Shown here piece after piece: positions 18,072 through 27,558 of a DNA stretch of 64,000 bases (within the stretch, counting starts at the first letter, position 1; each line of letters starts with the position of its first letter). This DNA comes from Chitinophaga sp. SYP-B3965. GTDB lineage: Bacteria > Bacteroidota > Bacteroidia > Chitinophagales > Chitinophagaceae. The notes beneath the pieces are model-generated. The model saw nothing but the letters and a program-made list of their open reading frames with translations, was not told where the DNA came from and did no database searches. The translations under genes and the position numbers were made by a program. The DNA lies in contig NZ_WJFD01000009.1 of NCBI RefSeq assembly GCF_009647655.1, forward strand, positions 26,361 through 90,360, read 5' to 3'.

Positions 18072-18108
18072 ACAAAAAAAATCCCGGCCGCATAACGCAA
18101 CCGGGACA
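18072..18108 (-). terminator. intrinsic terminator of gyrB
   Basis: On the minus strand TCCCGG and CCGGGA form the core of a hairpin followed by a run of eight T, about 25 bp after the gyrB stop. Confidence 0.7.
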
Positions 18109-18131
18109 CACAATATTCTCAAAACATTCAA

Positions 18132-20111
18132 TTAAGCATCAATCCTCGCATACTTCGCATGAGATTCAATGAACTCTCTGCGTGGAGGCACCTCATCACC
18201 CATCAGCATTGTAAACACCCGATCCGCTTCAAATGCGCTATCAATTGTTACTTGCTTCAGTGTGCGCACTTCAGGATTCATCGTAGTATCCCAAAGCTGC
18301 TCGGCATTCATCTCTCCAAGACCTTTATAACGCTGGATCGTAACGCTTTCTTCCTTACCGGCACCTGCCAGTTTGGTAACAGCAGCTTTACGTTGATCAT
18401 CCGTCCAGGCATAAACAAAGTCTTTACCTTTCTTCACTTGATATAAAGGTGGTTGAGCGAGATACACATATCCTTGTTCCACCATCGCTTTCATATATCT
18501 GAAAATGAAAGTGAGGATCAGGGTAGCAATGTGACTTCCATCCACGTCCGCATCCGTCATGATGATCAGCTTGTGATAGCGAAGTTTGCTAAGGTTCAAA
18601 GCTTTTTCATCTTCCGGTGTACCGATGGTAACACCCAGCGCAGTGAATATATTCTTGATCTCCTCGTTTTCGTAGATCTTATGTTCCAGTGCTTTCTCCA
18701 CGTTCAGGATCTTACCACGAAGTGGGAGGATAGCCTGGTTATTACGGTTACGGCCTTGTTTTGCCGTACCACCTGCCGAATCCCCTTCGACGAGGTAGAG
18801 TTCACATTTGGTAGGATCGTTATCAGAGCAATCTGCCAGTTTACCGGGCAGGCCGCTACCTGTCATCACACTCTTCCTTTGCACCATCTGGCGCGCTTTA
18901 CGCGCAGCCTCGCGGGCCTGGGCAGCTAATACTACCTTATTGATGATGATCTTGGCTTCACGCGGATGTTCTTCCAGGAAGTGTTCCAGAACCTGGGCCA
19001 CTGCACTGTCCACAATACCCATTACATCAGAGTTACCCAGTTTGGTTTTGGTTTGGCCTTCAAACTGTGGCTCCGGAACTTTTACGCTCAGGATACAGCT
19101 CAGGCCTTCACGGAAGTCATCACCGGTTACTTCCACTTTTGATTTCTCGAACATTTTGTTCTTGTCACCATAAGATTTGAAGACCCGGGTAATGGCCCTG
19201 CGGAAACCCGCAACGTGGGTACCACCTTCAATAGTATTGATATTATTTACGTACGAGAAGATGTTCTCGTGGAAAGAGTCATTATATAATAAGGCCACTT
19301 CCACTACTACGTTAGAATTCGGTTCGTGTGTTTCAACAAAGATGGGCTCAGGAATGATGCCATTACGACGACCATTCTTATCCATCAATTGTACGAATTC
19401 AACAATACCACCTTCACTATAGAAAACTTCGTTGAAAGAATTACCGTTTTCGTCTTTTTCACGTTCATCGGTCAGCGAAATGCGGATCTTCCTGTTCAGG
19501 AAAGACAATTCGCGCAGCCTGCCTGCCAACGTTTCACGGTTGTAGACGAGTTCCGTAAAGATGGTGCCGTCCGGTTTGAAGTGAACCGTTGTACCAGTAA
19601 GGTCACTATCTCCGATCTCACGAACGGTATATTGAGGAACACCCATTCTGTACTCCTGTTCAAAGATCTTACCTTCTCTTTGCACAGTAACGTGCAAAGG
19701 ATCACTCAGGGCGTTCACGCAACTTACACCCACCCCGTGGAGACCACCGGATACCTTGTAAGTATTTTTGTCGAACTTGCCACCGGCATGGAGAACTGTC
19801 ATTACAACCTCCAGGGCAGAACGTTTCTCTTTAGCGTGAATGCCGGTAGGGATACCCCGCCCGTCATCACTAACCCGGATGGAATTGTCCTCCAGGATCG
19901 TTACTTCAATGTTTTTGCAATATCCGGCCAGGGCTTCATCGATAGAGTTATCGACTACTTCATATACAAGGTGGTGTAAACCTTTTACCCCAATATCGCC
20001 AATGTACATGGCGGGACGTTTACGTACGGCTTCCAACCCTTCCAATACTTGAATACTACCCGCATCATAGCCATTGCTGGGGGTAGTTGCTTGCGCTAGT
20101 TCTTCACTCAT
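18132..20111 (-). CDS. gyrB: DNA gyrase subunit B
   Basis: A 659-aa type II topoisomerase ATPase subunit that, with GyrA, introduces negative supercoils. Landmarks: GHKL ATPase motifs near the N-terminus (EVVDNSIDEA, DDGRGIP, GGLHGVG), the transducer domain, the TOPRIM EGDSAGG starting at E442 with the metal-binding DADVDG near 520, and the C-terminal QRYKGLGEMN. The length is that of the short GyrB form without the enterobacterial insertion. A small hypothetical gene follows on the same strand. The start at 20111 fits the family N-terminus. Confidence 0.97.
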   Translation of the reverse strand: MSEELAQATTPSNGYDAGSIQVLEGLEAVRKRPAMYIGDIGVKGLHHLVYEVVDNSIDEALAGYCKNIEVTILEDNSIRVSDDGRGIPTGIHAKEKRSALEVVMTVLHAGGKFDKNTYKVSGGLHGVGVSCVNALSDPLHVTVQREGKIFEQEYRMGVPQYTVREIGDSDLTGTTVHFKPDGTIFTELVYNRETLAGRLRELSFLNRKIRISLTDEREKDENGNSFNEVFYSEGGIVEFVQLMDKNGRRNGIIPEPIFVETHEPNSNVVVEVALLYNDSFHENIFSYVNNINTIEGGTHVAGFRRAITRVFKSYGDKNKMFEKSKVEVTGDDFREGLSCILSVKVPEPQFEGQTKTKLGNSDVMGIVDSAVAQVLEHFLEEHPREAKIIINKVVLAAQAREAARKARQMVQRKSVMTGSGLPGKLADCSDNDPTKCELYLVEGDSAGGTAKQGRNRNNQAILPLRGKILNVEKALEHKIYENEEIKNIFTALGVTIGTPEDEKALNLSKLRYHKLIIMTDADVDGSHIATLILTFIFRYMKAMVEQGYVYLAQPPLYQVKKGKDFVYAWTDDQRKAAVTKLAGAGKEESVTIQRYKGLGEMNAEQLWDTTMNPEVRTLKQVTIDSAFEADRVFTMLMGDEVPPRREFIESHAKYARIDA

Positions 20112-20255
20112 ATTATTAGCTGAAAATCTTTTTTAAACAAATCAGTAGACAATCATGCAAATGTAAGCAAAATCAGCCTGATTTCCATGAATAATACGGC
20201 ATTTCTGGAGTAGGTGGATAGTATGTGAATAGCGAAAAATCAGTATGGAAACATA

Positions 20256-21938
20256 TTATTTATTTCTGGCCTCCATGGCAGCCAGCATGTCTGTCCCTAC
20301 CGTCTCCTTTACACCCGTAAAAATGGTTTTCCAAACCAGGTTGAAGAAGGATTTTTTAGGGTCTCTTTGGAACCGCGGTTTCACGATCCGGACAGCCTCG
20401 CCGGGAGAGGGGTTTTCATTTTTAATGACCATAAGGTTGGCCAGCAGGCTCGCCAGCCCTTTTCTCTGATTGCCGTTAGGGTCTTTTTCCTCTTTCAGCA
20501 TAGAGATCTTCAGATTGGAATACAAGAATTTCAGGGTGCCGCTGGCACTTTTTTCATTCCCCCGGAAGTTGAATTCCAGTTCTTTTATCTGGGCAGACCT
20601 GATCTCTACCATGCCCAGGGGTTTTGTAACCGGGTTAAATTCCTTCCCGTCCATATTATTCAATTGCCCTGAAACACCAAAAGCCCCGGAAGCATCTCCC
20701 AGGATAAAATCGAAGCTGGCTCTGAGTTTCCCGCTTTTCATCAGGATGGCGTGAAGGTCCGCAGTGCAATGTTTATTCTTGGCTACCAGGGAGTCAACAT
20801 TAGTGATATGCCGAAAGGTACCCCCAGCCCTGAGGAACTGGATCTTGCCGGTTTCGCCATTTTTAGGGTTCTTTTCTGTATAACTCACATCTACGCCGCT
20901 GGCTGTAAGGGTATCTATTTGCAATGGCAGCTTCAGTTTGGCCAATAGCTGGTTGGGGAACTGACCATATTTATCCCCTGGCGGCAGGGGCAGACTCCTG
21001 TTCCGGTAAACATTTAATTCCCCTCCATTAATACTGCCTCTTTGTATATAAACTCCCTGCTTTAGTTGGTATAACCGGGGAATACCTTTCAGGTTGATAT
21101 TCCTGAAAACCAGCTGGAACATGTCTTTTTGCGTTTTGATCTGCTTGTCGAAATCCGCCCGGTTGTATCTTGGTTTCAGTTCTATTTCACCTATATCCAT
21201 AGCCCGCTCTGCAGCATGGTAGCTGATCTTCTTCACATGCAGCCAGTATAGACTGTCCGGTGTGCGGTGATCCCATTTTTCCAGGTTTATGTCAAAGCTC
21301 CTGGCGTATAAAAAGCGCGCAGGGTCATTCTGACTGACAGAATCTATCTGCAGGCCACGAATAATTATATCCAGGTCTTCCAGTTTGGTGATCACCTTGC
21401 TGCTGTCTTTCCCAATCTGTGTATAGATCAGTTTGATCTTGTTCAGGGTCAATCTGCTGATACTGAAATGATTGATGTTCTTATTCACTACTTCGTAAAA
21501 GCTGCGCTGGTGGGTAGTTGTATCCACACTTCGCTGATCTGAAACGATAATCAGTTCAGGATCAATGATAGTAAATGCGCCGGCATCCACATCTTTATCC
21601 AGGAAATACCGCCACAACTTCAGGCGGCTGATCTGTAACCGGCTCATTTTAGCATTGATCAATGCCCCGGGCGCCTTTTGCTGTGCCACAAGCCGCTGGT
21701 ATACAGCGCTGTCCGGAATTAAGGCTGCATTATGTATAGTGAGGTTGCCATTGAGCAGGTTAAGGTCCAACCGGCCATAGGCAAGTGTATAAAGGCTGTC
21801 AGACCCTTCCTGTACATATTGCCGCAGCTCTTTGTCCAGAATTCGCTTCCAGTGCACGCTCAGGTACCACCCCGTTCCAATTACTGCCAGTACTAATATG
21901 GCCACTACCGTTATGATGATCTTCCAGATTCTTTTCAT
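20256..21938 (-). CDS. AsmA-like membrane-anchored protein
   Basis: A 560-aa protein with a single N-terminal membrane anchor (residues about 5-28, IWKIIITVVAILVLAVIGTGWYL) followed by a long periplasmic part. The pattern GRLDLNLLNGNLTIHNAALIPD resembles the start of AsmA/DUF748 repeats, where many short beta strands build an elongated groove thought to carry phospholipids to the outer membrane. A duplicated GEIELKPRY / GSINGGEL pattern fits that fold. Family assignment is by pattern only. It is divergent from the AraC gene at 22043. Confidence 0.65.
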   Translation of the reverse strand: MKRIWKIIITVVAILVLAVIGTGWYLSVHWKRILDKELRQYVQEGSDSLYTLAYGRLDLNLLNGNLTIHNAALIPDSAVYQRLVAQQKAPGALINAKMSRLQISRLKLWRYFLDKDVDAGAFTIIDPELIIVSDQRSVDTTTHQRSFYEVVNKNINHFSISRLTLNKIKLIYTQIGKDSSKVITKLEDLDIIIRGLQIDSVSQNDPARFLYARSFDINLEKWDHRTPDSLYWLHVKKISYHAAERAMDIGEIELKPRYNRADFDKQIKTQKDMFQLVFRNINLKGIPRLYQLKQGVYIQRGSINGGELNVYRNRSLPLPPGDKYGQFPNQLLAKLKLPLQIDTLTASGVDVSYTEKNPKNGETGKIQFLRAGGTFRHITNVDSLVAKNKHCTADLHAILMKSGKLRASFDFILGDASGAFGVSGQLNNMDGKEFNPVTKPLGMVEIRSAQIKELEFNFRGNEKSASGTLKFLYSNLKISMLKEEKDPNGNQRKGLASLLANLMVIKNENPSPGEAVRIVKPRFQRDPKKSFFNLVWKTIFTGVKETVGTDMLAAMEARNK

Positions 21939-22023
21939 TATAAGATGTAGTTACTAAATTTGTACCAATTCCCCTTGTTTGTAACCTGTTTGTCAAACTA
22001 ATAATATTATAACAACGATTCGT

Positions 22024-22031
22024 TAGTTTTG
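22024..22031 (+). promoter_or_regulatory. -7 element of the cysteine-rich AraC gene
   Basis: TAGTTTTG (TAnnTTTG) lies 11 bp before the ATG at 22043. It contains the GTG at 22031, which argues against using that codon as the start. Confidence 0.5.
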
Positions 22032-22042
22032 TGCTGCAAACG

Positions 22043-22969
22043 ATGAAGGAAGTACACGAAATATTATCACTCGCCATCCCGCAACCGGCCTTAAGCGACC
22101 ACCTGAAATTGGCGGAAGCTGATACTGTGGCCGTTCCGGACTGCCTGGAATACAACCTCGAACGGTATACATTCGACCGTCCGCTGCCTGTAGAAGATGT
22201 GGCGATGGTAGTATACCAACCTGCTAAACGTGGCCAATCCGCCATGATCGAGCTTCGGTATTGTGTGGCCGGAAGTAAATATTGCAAGAACCCTTCCTGT
22301 ACAGACCAGCTTTGCGCAGAAGGTAAAAAGGAAGACGATTGTAAGGAGAAAATGCCTTCAGTGGACATGATCACCGTTCGTTTTCAACCTGCTTTCATAC
22401 AATCCCTGCAAAAAGGGAACACTTCCTTCTCTCTCTTTGAACTGCAATCCAAGAAGCCTTTTGTAAAAACCATTCAGCCTTGTACCAAATCCAAAATGGT
22501 ATTAGAGCAAATGGTACATCATAACTACGAAGGCATCCTTAAAAATATCTTCTTACAAAGTAAAGCCCTGGAGCTGCTATTATTCAGCTCCGATCAGTTC
22601 ATCCAGAATGATACGGATGAAAGATATGGCTGCCGCTTCCTTACACATATGGAAGACCGGGAGAAGATTGAAAAAGCCCGTAGTATCTTATTGGATCAGT
22701 TGGATGCACCTATCACCATCCGGGACCTCGCACGCCGCGTGGCCATGAATGAATGTTACCTGAAGAAAGGTTTTAAAGCCATGTTCGGTACTACCATTTA
22801 TGATTATTTCCAGAAAGAAAGAATGGAAAAGGCGAAAGGGTTACTCTATGAAAAAGGGCTCTCCGTTTCAGAAGTAGCTATCATGATGGGATATTCCTGT
22901 ATCTCACATTTCTCTACCGCGTTCAAAAAACATACTGGTCTCAAGCCATGTGAACTTCTGCTGCGCTAG
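22043..22969 (+). CDS. AraC-family regulator with a cysteine-rich N-terminal domain
   Basis: A 308-aa regulator. The C-terminal double helix-turn-helix is clear (ITIRDLARRVAMNECYLKKG, then LSVSEVAIMMGYSCISHFSTAFKKHTG). Residues 74-100 carry five cysteines (C74, C81, C86, C91, C100) in a spacing that could bind metal or form disulfides. Such cysteines are unusual in AraC proteins; C91 and C100 flank a GKKEDD loop. I preferred ATG 22043 over GTG 22031. The inducer is unknown. It is divergent from the AsmA-like gene. Confidence 0.88.
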   Translation: MKEVHEILSLAIPQPALSDHLKLAEADTVAVPDCLEYNLERYTFDRPLPVEDVAMVVYQPAKRGQSAMIELRYCVAGSKYCKNPSCTDQLCAEGKKEDDCKEKMPSVDMITVRFQPAFIQSLQKGNTSFSLFELQSKKPFVKTIQPCTKSKMVLEQMVHHNYEGILKNIFLQSKALELLLFSSDQFIQNDTDERYGCRFLTHMEDREKIEKARSILLDQLDAPITIRDLARRVAMNECYLKKGFKAMFGTTIYDYFQKERMEKAKGLLYEKGLSVSEVAIMMGYSCISHFSTAFKKHTGLKPCELLLR

Positions 22970-23179
22970 TAGTAATTCTAAAGAAATTTTAAAGACGTAT
23001 AATTATTCTGCTATAAATCCGCTACAGCGAATAGCTTCACGGCTTCTTCCGCATAAAAAACTTCCACTTCAAAATAGAAAAAACATCGCCCTCTGCAGCG
23101 CGGCAAACTCCCATCCTCATTTTTCCCGTTACGATCATTTGTTTTCCCGATTTGAAAAACGCTTTAGAAGAGATTGTTC
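22970..23179. other. gene-free stretch
   Basis: This is the first part of a 544-bp gap after the AraC gene. I see no gene or convincing structure until the candidate RNA at about 23190. Confidence 0.4.
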
Positions 23180-23191
23180 TTTCTTTGTACA

Positions 23192-23396
23192 ACGAACAAT
23201 GAATATCTATCCACTGTTCCTCATAAGCTTCCTTATCAGATTTGACCTAAGGACTAGCTTGCAGACGATAGTAAAGCCATTATAAAGCAGGGTAATATCA
23301 AACACCACAATGACCTAAGAGTTGCCCTGTGAGTCCGTAAGTTTTTCCTAGTAATTTGCATAAGCCGTTATCTTTCTGATGACGGCTTTTTTTATG
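23192..23396 (+). ncRNA. candidate small RNA with three hairpins
   Basis: A transcript of about 205 nt is proposed. A near-consensus -7 (TTTCTTTG, 23180-23187) lies upstream, with TTTG at 23151 as a loose -33. Hairpin 1 pairs AAGCT-TCCTTA with TAAGGA-AGCTT (23225-23260); hairpin 2 pairs CAGGGTAA with TTGCCCTG (about 23288-23329); hairpin 3 is a terminator. TGACCTAAG occurs in or beside the loops of both internal hairpins. I could not match it to 6S, SRP, RNase P or tmRNA. No coding potential is seen. Confidence 0.35.
23362..23396 (+). terminator. intrinsic terminator (end of candidate RNA)
   Basis: AGCCGTTATC pairs with GATGACGGCT (one G-T pair) around a 5-nt loop, followed by seven T. Confidence 0.8.
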
Positions 23397-23420
23397 ATGT
23401 AAGCCCAACCGGCGTGTAGT

Positions 23421-23453
23421 AAAAATGAAAAACCCCGCCCAAAAGAGCAGGGT
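23421..23453 (-). terminator. intrinsic terminator of the PepSY-like gene
   Basis: On the minus strand ACCCTGC pairs with GGCGGGGT-type sequence and is followed by five T, about 60 bp after the stop at 23514. Confidence 0.6.
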
Positions 23454-23513
23454 CTGTCCTATTTATCCCTATACCTATGAAATACTTAATTAATTTCTTT
23501 ATATGCAATTTCT

Positions 23514-23987
23514 TTAATCAACAATAGTGCCAGCATCATTCAAAAGTACGGTTTTGGCAGTTCCATTATCGTCAATATTTATTTTATAGTATGATGCCAC
23601 ATCCGCTCTTTCAATCTTCCATCCTTCTTTAACAACTGCAGAAGGATATTTGTTCTTCAAAGTTCCCAAAACTGGTTCAGGCACATTTCCTGCGGGAAAT
23701 TCACTGCGGGTTGCAATCCAGGTTCCTTCAGCATTATACTCAACTGCAGTTTTTATATTTTCTTTGTTTACGGAAGCAATCCAGTTGCCTGCAGAAGTTT
23801 TTAACCACACAGCATCTGTTGTTCCTGCAAATTGTTCATTTTGCTGAAAAGCATCCTTAACATTTGCCGGAGCCTCTATTTTCTTTGCTATTACCTTGGT
23901 TTTCTTAGCTGAAGTTTTTTGCTGCTGCGCAAAAGCTATTCCAGAAGTGAAGATAGCAGCGCACATGAATACGGTTACTTTTTTCAT
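23514..23987 (-). CDS. secreted PepSY-like protein (DUF2874 type)
   Basis: A 157-aa protein with a signal peptide (MKKVTVFMCAAIFTSGIAFAQ) and a Lys-rich linker (KKTKVIAKKIEAP). The repeats that follow resemble the Bacteroidetes PepSY-like (DUF2874) pattern: VKDAFQQNE..., VWLKTSAGNWIAS..., then a second unit VLGTLKNKYPSAVVKEGWKIERAD...YYKINI. Such proteins are small periplasmic inhibitor-like modules of unknown role. A promoter with TTTG at 24086-24083 and TTACTTTG at 24060-24053 (minus strand) precedes it, leaving a leader of about 60 nt. Confidence 0.75.
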   Translation of the reverse strand: MKKVTVFMCAAIFTSGIAFAQQQKTSAKKTKVIAKKIEAPANVKDAFQQNEQFAGTTDAVWLKTSAGNWIASVNKENIKTAVEYNAEGTWIATRSEFPAGNVPEPVLGTLKNKYPSAVVKEGWKIERADVASYYKINIDDNGTAKTVLLNDAGTIVD

Positions 23988-24052
23988 AAAAAGATATGGT
24001 TTTTACTGCGTTATACTCTTCTAAATCTTAAACCAAAACAATGCCAAAAACG

Positions 24053-24086
24053 CAAAGTAACTATACTTTATTGTAAATTACTCAAA
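24053..24086 (-). promoter_or_regulatory. promoter of the PepSY-like gene
   Basis: On the minus strand TTTG (24086-24083) and TTACTTTG (24060-24053, one mismatch to TAnnTTTG) are separated by 22 bp, a good Bacteroidetes spacing. Confidence 0.5.
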
Positions 24087-24172
24087 TTTCAGGTCACTTT
24101 TTTCATAAAACCGTTATTTTTTATGAATGGTAGGAAATGGAAGGCGCTCTCTGAATCCTCCCTGTATTTTCG

Positions 24173-24180
24173 TAACTTCG
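24173..24180 (+). promoter_or_regulatory. possible -7 element of ileS
   Basis: TAACTTCG differs from TAnnTTTG at one base and lies about 46 bp before the ileS ATG. An AAGGGGG stretch just before the ATG is one of the few Shine-Dalgarno-like sequences in the window. Confidence 0.35.
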
Positions 24181-24226
24181 CAGAATTTTATAGCCAAATT
24201 AATAGCCCGGAAAGGGGGATTTTTAT

Positions 24227-27200
24227 ATGTCCAGTAAATATCGTGAATACAGTCAGCTGAATTTACCACAAATAGAACAGGATATACTGCAAGCATGGGA
24301 TCAGCAGCAGATCTTCGAAAAAAGTGTCACCAACCGTGATGGGGCCGCGCCGTTTGTTTTTTACGAAGGCCCGCCCAGCGCAAATGGATTACCTGGTATT
24401 CACCACGTGATCTCCCGCGCCCTGAAAGATCTCGTATGCCGGTACAAAACAATGCAGGGTTTCCAGGTGAAACGCAAAAGCGGATGGGATACCCATGGTC
24501 TTCCTGTTGAATTAGGGGTAGAAAAAGCATTGGGTATCACGAAAGAAGATATTGGTAAAAAAATATCTATTGCAGAGTACAACGACACCTGCCGTAAAGA
24601 GGTATTAAAATATAAAGGAGAATGGGAAAACCTGACCCGGAAAATGGGCTATTGGGTAGACCTCCAGAATCCATATGTCACCTTTGACAATAATTATATA
24701 GAAAGCCTTTGGTGGTGTTTGCAGGAATTGTATAAAAAAGGATTCCTCTATAAAAGTGTAAGCATCCAGCCCTATTCTCCGGCTGCAGGTACTGGTCTTA
24801 GTTCCCACGAACTGAACCAGCCAGGCACCTATAAAGATGTGAAGGATACCACCGTGGTGGCCATGTTTAAAGCCATCGCGTCAGAAAATTCCCAATTTTT
24901 ATTCGATGCTGCCGGTTCTGAAGAAGTGTTTTTCATGGCCTGGACCACCACGCCCTGGACGCTTCCTTCCAACCTGGGCCTTACCGTAGGCGCCAATATT
25001 GAATACCAGTTGGTGAAAACCTTTAACCCATATACCCATTTGCCGATCAATGTGATCCTGGCAAAAGACCTGATGGGCAAGTATTTCAAACCGGAAGGAG
25101 AGCATGGCGATTTTGCCGCCTACCAGCCGGACGACAAAATAATCCCCTGGTTTGTACTGGCTTCTTTCAAAGGCAGCCAGCTGGAAAATATCCGCTACGA
25201 ACAACTGTTGCCTTACGTACAACCGGAAGAAGGTGATCCTTTCCGCGTGCTGCTGGGAGATTTCGTGACCACAGAAGATGGTACCGGTATCGTTCACACC
25301 GCACCTGCTTTTGGTGCAGATGACAACAGGGTAGGTAAAAAATATGGTATCGGCATCCTCACCCTGGTAGACAGGCAAGGGAAATTCCTGGATTCCGTAG
25401 GAGAATTCGGTGGCCGTTACGTAAAAGATTATAAGAACGAACCAGATTATAAAGATGTTGATATAGACATCGCTGTAAAACTGAAAAAAGAGAACCGCGC
25501 TTTCAAAGTAGAAAAATACGAACATACCTACCCACATTGCTGGCGTACAGATAAACCCGTATTATATTATCCGCTGGATGCCTGGTTCATCAAAACTACT
25601 GCTGTAAAAGACAGGATGGTGGAACTGAACAAGACCATCAACTGGAAACCCGCTGCTACCGGAACAGGCCGTTTTGGTAACTGGCTGGAAAATATGGTGG
25701 ATTGGAACCTGAGCCGTAGCAGGTATTGGGGAACCCCTCTGCCGATATGGCGTACAGAAGATGGTACCGAAGAGATCTGCATTGGCAGCATCGCTGAATT
25801 AAATGCAGGTATCCGTCTCGCTAATGAAGTATTGGGAGGAGATGTAAACAAACATTACCTGCATGAAGGCATCCTCGATCTGCACAAACCTTATGTGGAT
25901 GATATCATCCTGGTAAGTTCCACCGGCAAACCCATGCGTCGTGAACCAGATCTGGTGGATGTTTGGTTTGACAGTGGAGCCATGCCCGTAGCCCAATGGC
26001 ATTATCCTTTCGAGAATAAGGACATGATCGAAAAGGGCCAGGCTTTCCCTGCTGATTTTATTGCTGAAGGTGTGGATCAAACCCGTGGCTGGTTTTACAC
26101 ACTGCATGCCATCAGCGTGATGCTGTTTGACAGCGTGGCTTATAAAACAGTGGTATCCAACGGACTGGTATTAGATAAGAACGGTAACAAAATGAGTAAG
26201 CGCGTGGGCAACGTGATCAATCCTTTTGAAACCCTCGATAAATTTGGCGCAGATGCCACCCGCTGGTACCTGATCACCAATGCCTCTCCATGGGATAACA
26301 TGAAGTTTGACCTGGAAGGTATTAAAGAAGTACAACGGAAACTGTTCGGTACATTATATAATACGTACAACTTCTTTGCGATGTATGCCAACCTGGATAA
26401 TTTCGGGTTCAAAGAAGCATATATCCCACTGGAGCAACGTCCGGAAATTGACCGCTGGATCATTTCTTCCCTGAATACCCTGGTAAGGCAGGTAACTTCC
26501 AGCCTGGAAGATTATGAGCCAACACAAGCCGGTCGTGCTGTACAAGAGTTTGTGGATGAACATCTTAGCAACTGGTACGTACGTCTTTGCCGCCGCCGGT
26601 TCTGGAAAGGGGAGTATGAGCATGATAAGATCTGCGCATACCAGACCTTATATGAATGCCTGGAAAAAGTAGCACAGCTGATGGCGCCGGTATCTCCTTT
26701 CTTTACAGACTGGCTGTACCGTAACCTGAATGAAGTGAGCGGCAGGCAAAAGGCTGAATCTATCCATCTGACAGATTTTCCCGTGGCAGATGAAGCAGCA
26801 ATAGATACAGACCTGGAAGAAAGAATGCAATTGGCACAGGATATTTCATCATTGGTATTATCCTTGCGTAAGAAAATGAATATTAAGGTCCGCCAGCCAC
26901 TTCAGAAGATCCTGATACCTGTGCTGAACCCACATATGAGGGATCAATTGACTTTAGTAGAACATTTGGTGAAAAGCGAAGTGAATGTGAAAAGTATTGA
27001 GTACCTTACGGAAACGGAAGGTTTCATCAAGAAAAAGATCAAGCCAAACTTTAAAACCCTGGGCAGTAGAATGGGCGCGAAAATGAAGGCAGTAGCCAAC
27101 GCGATAAGCTCATTTGCTCAACATGACATTGCCACGTTGGAAAAAGATGGAGAATTTGGCTTAGTTATTGATTCTGAACGAATTCCAATACTATTATCCG

Positions 27201-27553
27201 ATGTCGAGATCATCTCGGAAGATATTCCCGGATGGACGGTAGCAAACAAAGGTGCGCTAACCGTGGCCTTAGATATTACAATTACCCCTGAATTACTGGA
27301 CGAGGGCAATGCCCGTGAACTAGTTAACCGGATCCAGAAGATACGGAAAGACAGCGGTTTTGAGTTGACTGACCGAATTTCGGTAAAAGTGGCAGACGTA
27401 GAGAGTTTGAAAACGGCGATAATAAACTTTAATGACTATATTTGCACGGAAATTTTGGCAGATAGTTTGGATGTAGTGCCGCAATTACAGGAGGGCATTG
27501 AAGTAGAGGTTAACGATCTTAAGTTCAACGTATTAGTTAACAAAAAAAGCTAA
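24227..27553 (+). CDS. ileS: isoleucyl-tRNA synthetase (type 2)
   Basis: A 1108-aa class I aminoacyl-tRNA synthetase. The ATP-binding signature appears as GLPGIHHV (residues 54-61), the Bacteroidetes form of HIGH, and KMSKR lies near 655. The long CP1 editing domain (TTPWTLPSN near 240) and the C-terminal extension fit the eukaryote-like type 2 IleRS. Type 2 enzymes are naturally less sensitive to mupirocin. The H1-tail/DksA gene starts 5 bp after the stop, so the two are probably co-transcribed. Confidence 0.96.
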   Translation: MSSKYREYSQLNLPQIEQDILQAWDQQQIFEKSVTNRDGAAPFVFYEGPPSANGLPGIHHVISRALKDLVCRYKTMQGFQVKRKSGWDTHGLPVELGVEKALGITKEDIGKKISIAEYNDTCRKEVLKYKGEWENLTRKMGYWVDLQNPYVTFDNNYIESLWWCLQELYKKGFLYKSVSIQPYSPAAGTGLSSHELNQPGTYKDVKDTTVVAMFKAIASENSQFLFDAAGSEEVFFMAWTTTPWTLPSNLGLTVGANIEYQLVKTFNPYTHLPINVILAKDLMGKYFKPEGEHGDFAAYQPDDKIIPWFVLASFKGSQLENIRYEQLLPYVQPEEGDPFRVLLGDFVTTEDGTGIVHTAPAFGADDNRVGKKYGIGILTLVDRQGKFLDSVGEFGGRYVKDYKNEPDYKDVDIDIAVKLKKENRAFKVEKYEHTYPHCWRTDKPVLYYPLDAWFIKTTAVKDRMVELNKTINWKPAATGTGRFGNWLENMVDWNLSRSRYWGTPLPIWRTEDGTEEICIGSIAELNAGIRLANEVLGGDVNKHYLHEGILDLHKPYVDDIILVSSTGKPMRREPDLVDVWFDSGAMPVAQWHYPFENKDMIEKGQAFPADFIAEGVDQTRGWFYTLHAISVMLFDSVAYKTVVSNGLVLDKNGNKMSKRVGNVINPFETLDKFGADATRWYLITNASPWDNMKFDLEGIKEVQRKLFGTLYNTYNFFAMYANLDNFGFKEAYIPLEQRPEIDRWIISSLNTLVRQVTSSLEDYEPTQAGRAVQEFVDEHLSNWYVRLCRRRFWKGEYEHDKICAYQTLYECLEKVAQLMAPVSPFFTDWLYRNLNEVSGRQKAESIHLTDFPVADEAAIDTDLEERMQLAQDISSLVLSLRKKMNIKVRQPLQKILIPVLNPHMRDQLTLVEHLVKSEVNVKSIEYLTETEGFIKKKIKPNFKTLGSRMGAKMKAVANAISSFAQHDIATLEKDGEFGLVIDSERIPILLSDVEIISEDIPGWTVANKGALTVALDITITPELLDEGNARELVNRIQKIRKDSGFELTDRISVKVADVESLKTAIINFNDYICTEILADSLDVVPQLQEGIEVEVNDLKFNVLVNKKS

Positions 27554-27558
27554 TCCCC

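Noticed and set aside
19326..19979. 217-codon plus-strand frame opposite gyrB
   Set aside because: gyrB is unambiguous on the other strand; this is a shadow.
23192..23396. 6S RNA, SRP RNA, RNase P RNA or tmRNA
   Set aside because: No long closing stem with a central bubble, no SRP tetraloop motif, no RNase P core and no tag reading frame.
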